The notes below the pieces were generated by a model. It searched no databases and was not told the origin of the DNA. It was given only the letters and a program-made list of their open reading frames with translations. From an uncultured Synechococcus sp. (lineage in GTDB: Bacteria; Cyanobacteriota; Cyanobacteriia; Phormidesmidales; Phormidesmidaceae), in the NCBI GenBank assembly GCA_937911865.1, contig CALDSK010000202.1, positions 38,605 to 102,604 of the forward strand: DNA of 64,000 nucleotides, given 5' to 3'. A program made the position numbers and the translations under genes. The number at the start of each line of letters is the position of its first letter. Within the stretch, counting starts at the first letter, position 1. Of the stretch, positions 62,646 to 64,000 are shown one piece after another.

Positions 62646-64000
62646 ATGTCAGAACTATTTCTTAACTATCACGACAATTCTAGAGGTGACGATACTAGCA
62701 GCAAAGAGCTTTATATCTTTGGCCAGCCCGGAGAGCGTGTACAAATCAAAAACCTCAATGGCTTTAGCCGATCTGTTGAATTAAATCAGAAAGGTTTTTC
62801 GATTGTCAAAATCCCTATTGAGCAGGCAATGATCGGCACGGGAACCAATCAGCTAGGCTTTCAAATCAAGGCTGAAGGTGACGTTACCGCGTATTTTTCT
62901 AACCGGTCACCGCTCACTACCGATCTAACCGTCATTCTTGAAAAAGCTAGCCTGGGCAAGGAGTATGTTCTAGCTTCCAACGGATTTGAAAATAGAGAAA
63001 GCGGTCAGTTTTCTGTACAGGCTACCGAAGATAGTACCGTCGTTGAGGTCGCTTTACCTGACGGACAAGCGTTCTCTCGAACGCTTCAAGCTGGAGAAAC
63101 GTTTAAGTTTGCCACGGGTGTCAACAGCAACAGTTTAGGAATTTCTATTCCTGCTAGCTTTGACCTCACCGGAACGCGAGTGACAACCTCTGCGCCTGCC
63201 GCTGTTTTCAGTGGGCATCTCTGTACCAATTTGGGTGAAGGCAGATGCGATCATCTGTTGGAGCAAATGCCACCGATAAAGTCGCTATCATCTTCTTACG
63301 TCGTAGGCTCAGCGTCTAGCGATCGCGGCTCTGGCAACAATCTGATTAGAGTAATTGCGCCGAGTGCAAACACCCAGGTTAAAATCAACGGAAAAGTTGT
63401 TGCCTCGATAGGTGCACAAGACCACTATGAGTTTGTTTTAACCGATGCAGCGGCTGTCGTAGAAACCAGCAAGCCAACGCTGATCGCTCAGTACCTTCAG
63501 GGCAACACCACCGCGGGTGAAGGCGATCCGGCCATGATGTTTGTCCCAGGGCGCAAATCGTGGCTCTCTAGCTATCGATTGGCCACGCCCGCAGGAGCCG
63601 CACAATTTGATAGCAACTTAGTCAACATCATTATCCCAACCTCTGCTATCAGCACGCTTAAACTCGAAGGGCAAGCAGTAGACAGCAGCAGGTTTACTCG
63701 GATTGCGGGCACGGGTCTCAGCGTCGGGAATGTAGACGTACCCATTGGCCTCTTTTCACTAACTGCGGATAGAGCTTTTCAGGTCTCTCTATTTGGCTAT
63801 GAGGACTTTGATTCTTACCTCACCTTTGGTGCCGCTACTTTTGCGCGCGGGATTTCGCCAATAAATCCTACCGAACCGAACCTTACCTTAAGCGGAACCG
63901 ATAGTAGAGATATTTTAAGTGGGAAAGGGGGCAGCGATCGCATCAAAGCCCTCGCAGGCAACGACCTGGTTGAGGGGAAAGGCGGTAACGACACGATCTT
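62646..64000 (+). CDS. IgGFc-binding-domain / RTX exoprotein, partial (C-terminus beyond right edge)
   Basis: The frame is open for 451 codons from the ATG at 62646 (AAAGAAAG upstream) to the window end. Residues of roughly 20-410 match the IgGFc-binding N-terminal domain as seen in bacteria, with the hallmark AVFSGHLCTNLGEGRCDHLLEQ followed by MPPIKSLSSSYVVG, and VIAPSANTQVKING. From about residue 415 RTX nonapeptides begin (LSGKGGSDRIKALAGNDLVE, then GKGGNDTI). No N-terminal signal peptide is present, which fits type I export. It is likely an adhesin-like surface or released protein. The paired cysteines of the hallmark could form a disulfide. Confidence 0.85.
   Translation, partial: MSELFLNYHDNSRGDDTSSKELYIFGQPGERVQIKNLNGFSRSVELNQKGFSIVKIPIEQAMIGTGTNQLGFQIKAEGDVTAYFSNRSPLTTDLTVILEKASLGKEYVLASNGFENRESGQFSVQATEDSTVVEVALPDGQAFSRTLQAGETFKFATGVNSNSLGISIPASFDLTGTRVTTSAPAAVFSGHLCTNLGEGRCDHLLEQMPPIKSLSSSYVVGSASSDRGSGNNLIRVIAPSANTQVKINGKVVASIGAQDHYEFVLTDAAAVVETSKPTLIAQYLQGNTTAGEGDPAMMFVPGRKSWLSSYRLATPAGAAQFDSNLVNIIIPTSAISTLKLEGQAVDSSRFTRIAGTGLSVGNVDVPIGLFSLTADRAFQVSLFGYEDFDSYLTFGAATFARGISPINPTEPNLTLSGTDSRDILSGKGGSDRIKALAGNDLVEGKGGNDTI

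Noticed and set aside
1..64000. CRISPR arrays, insertion sequences, prophage or integrase genes
   Set aside because: No regularly spaced direct repeats with unique spacers, no transposase or integrase motifs and no terminal inverted repeats were found.

Overview
This window looks like a chromosomal segment of a filamentous cyanobacterium. GCGATCGC (HIP1-like) palindromes are scattered through genes on both strands. The gene content is also typical: DUF4278, DUF2227, many TPR proteins, SulP anion permeases, a Tll0287-like (DUF3365) hybrid kinase and RTX exoproteins. A Leptolyngbya-like organism is my guess from gene style, not something I could test. I see no insertion sequence, phage gene, CRISPR array or rRNA. 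There is one tRNA-Val(UAC).

Region 1 (1-34168) is an accessory surface-glycan island. Ten genes on the minus strand run from 30783 down to 7328 in two closely packed runs. A further TPR gene leaves the left edge. The run encodes multidomain fusions of TPR arrays with glycosyltransferases (GT2, GT4, GT92-like, GT61, RgpF-like), four sulfotransferase domains, a SAM methyltransferase-like domain and a DUF6473 protein. Flanking genes encode two related GT2 enzymes, a lamin-tail/Hint protein and an RTX protein. I infer that the locus builds and sulfates an extracellular glycan or a glycosylated exoprotein, with the TPRs as scaffold. Two recurring modules that I cannot name, a beta-type domain with a GW[VI]xG signature and a Trp-rich helical module, are shared between proteins of the locus.

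Region 2 (34248-46355) is ordinary: two SulP permeases (one beside a tandem UspA protein), a CHAD protein, an MFS exporter, tRNA-Val, a DUF2227 membrane protein, two paralogous lipoproteins with ADPCA repeats behind near-identical promoters, a beta-hydroxyacid dehydrogenase and a double-domain SagB-type oxidoreductase.

Region 3 (46627-53811) holds a membrane-anchored coiled-coil/TPR protein, a Fic protein with an array of TTGAGA operator-like sites, a ParA-like ATPase followed by glutaminase, and a small DUF4278 protein.

Region 4 (53963-61148) is a four-gene two-component cluster on the minus strand: a CxxCH-containing hybrid kinase, a REC/PAS protein with kinase dimerisation motifs but no ATPase, a soluble HisKA_3-like kinase and a REC-HTH regulator.

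Region 5 (61149-64000) is a long non-coding stretch with strong hairpins, followed by the start of an IgGFc-binding-domain/RTX exoprotein that runs off the right edge. Many intergenic gaps carry local tandem repeats of 13-18 bp.
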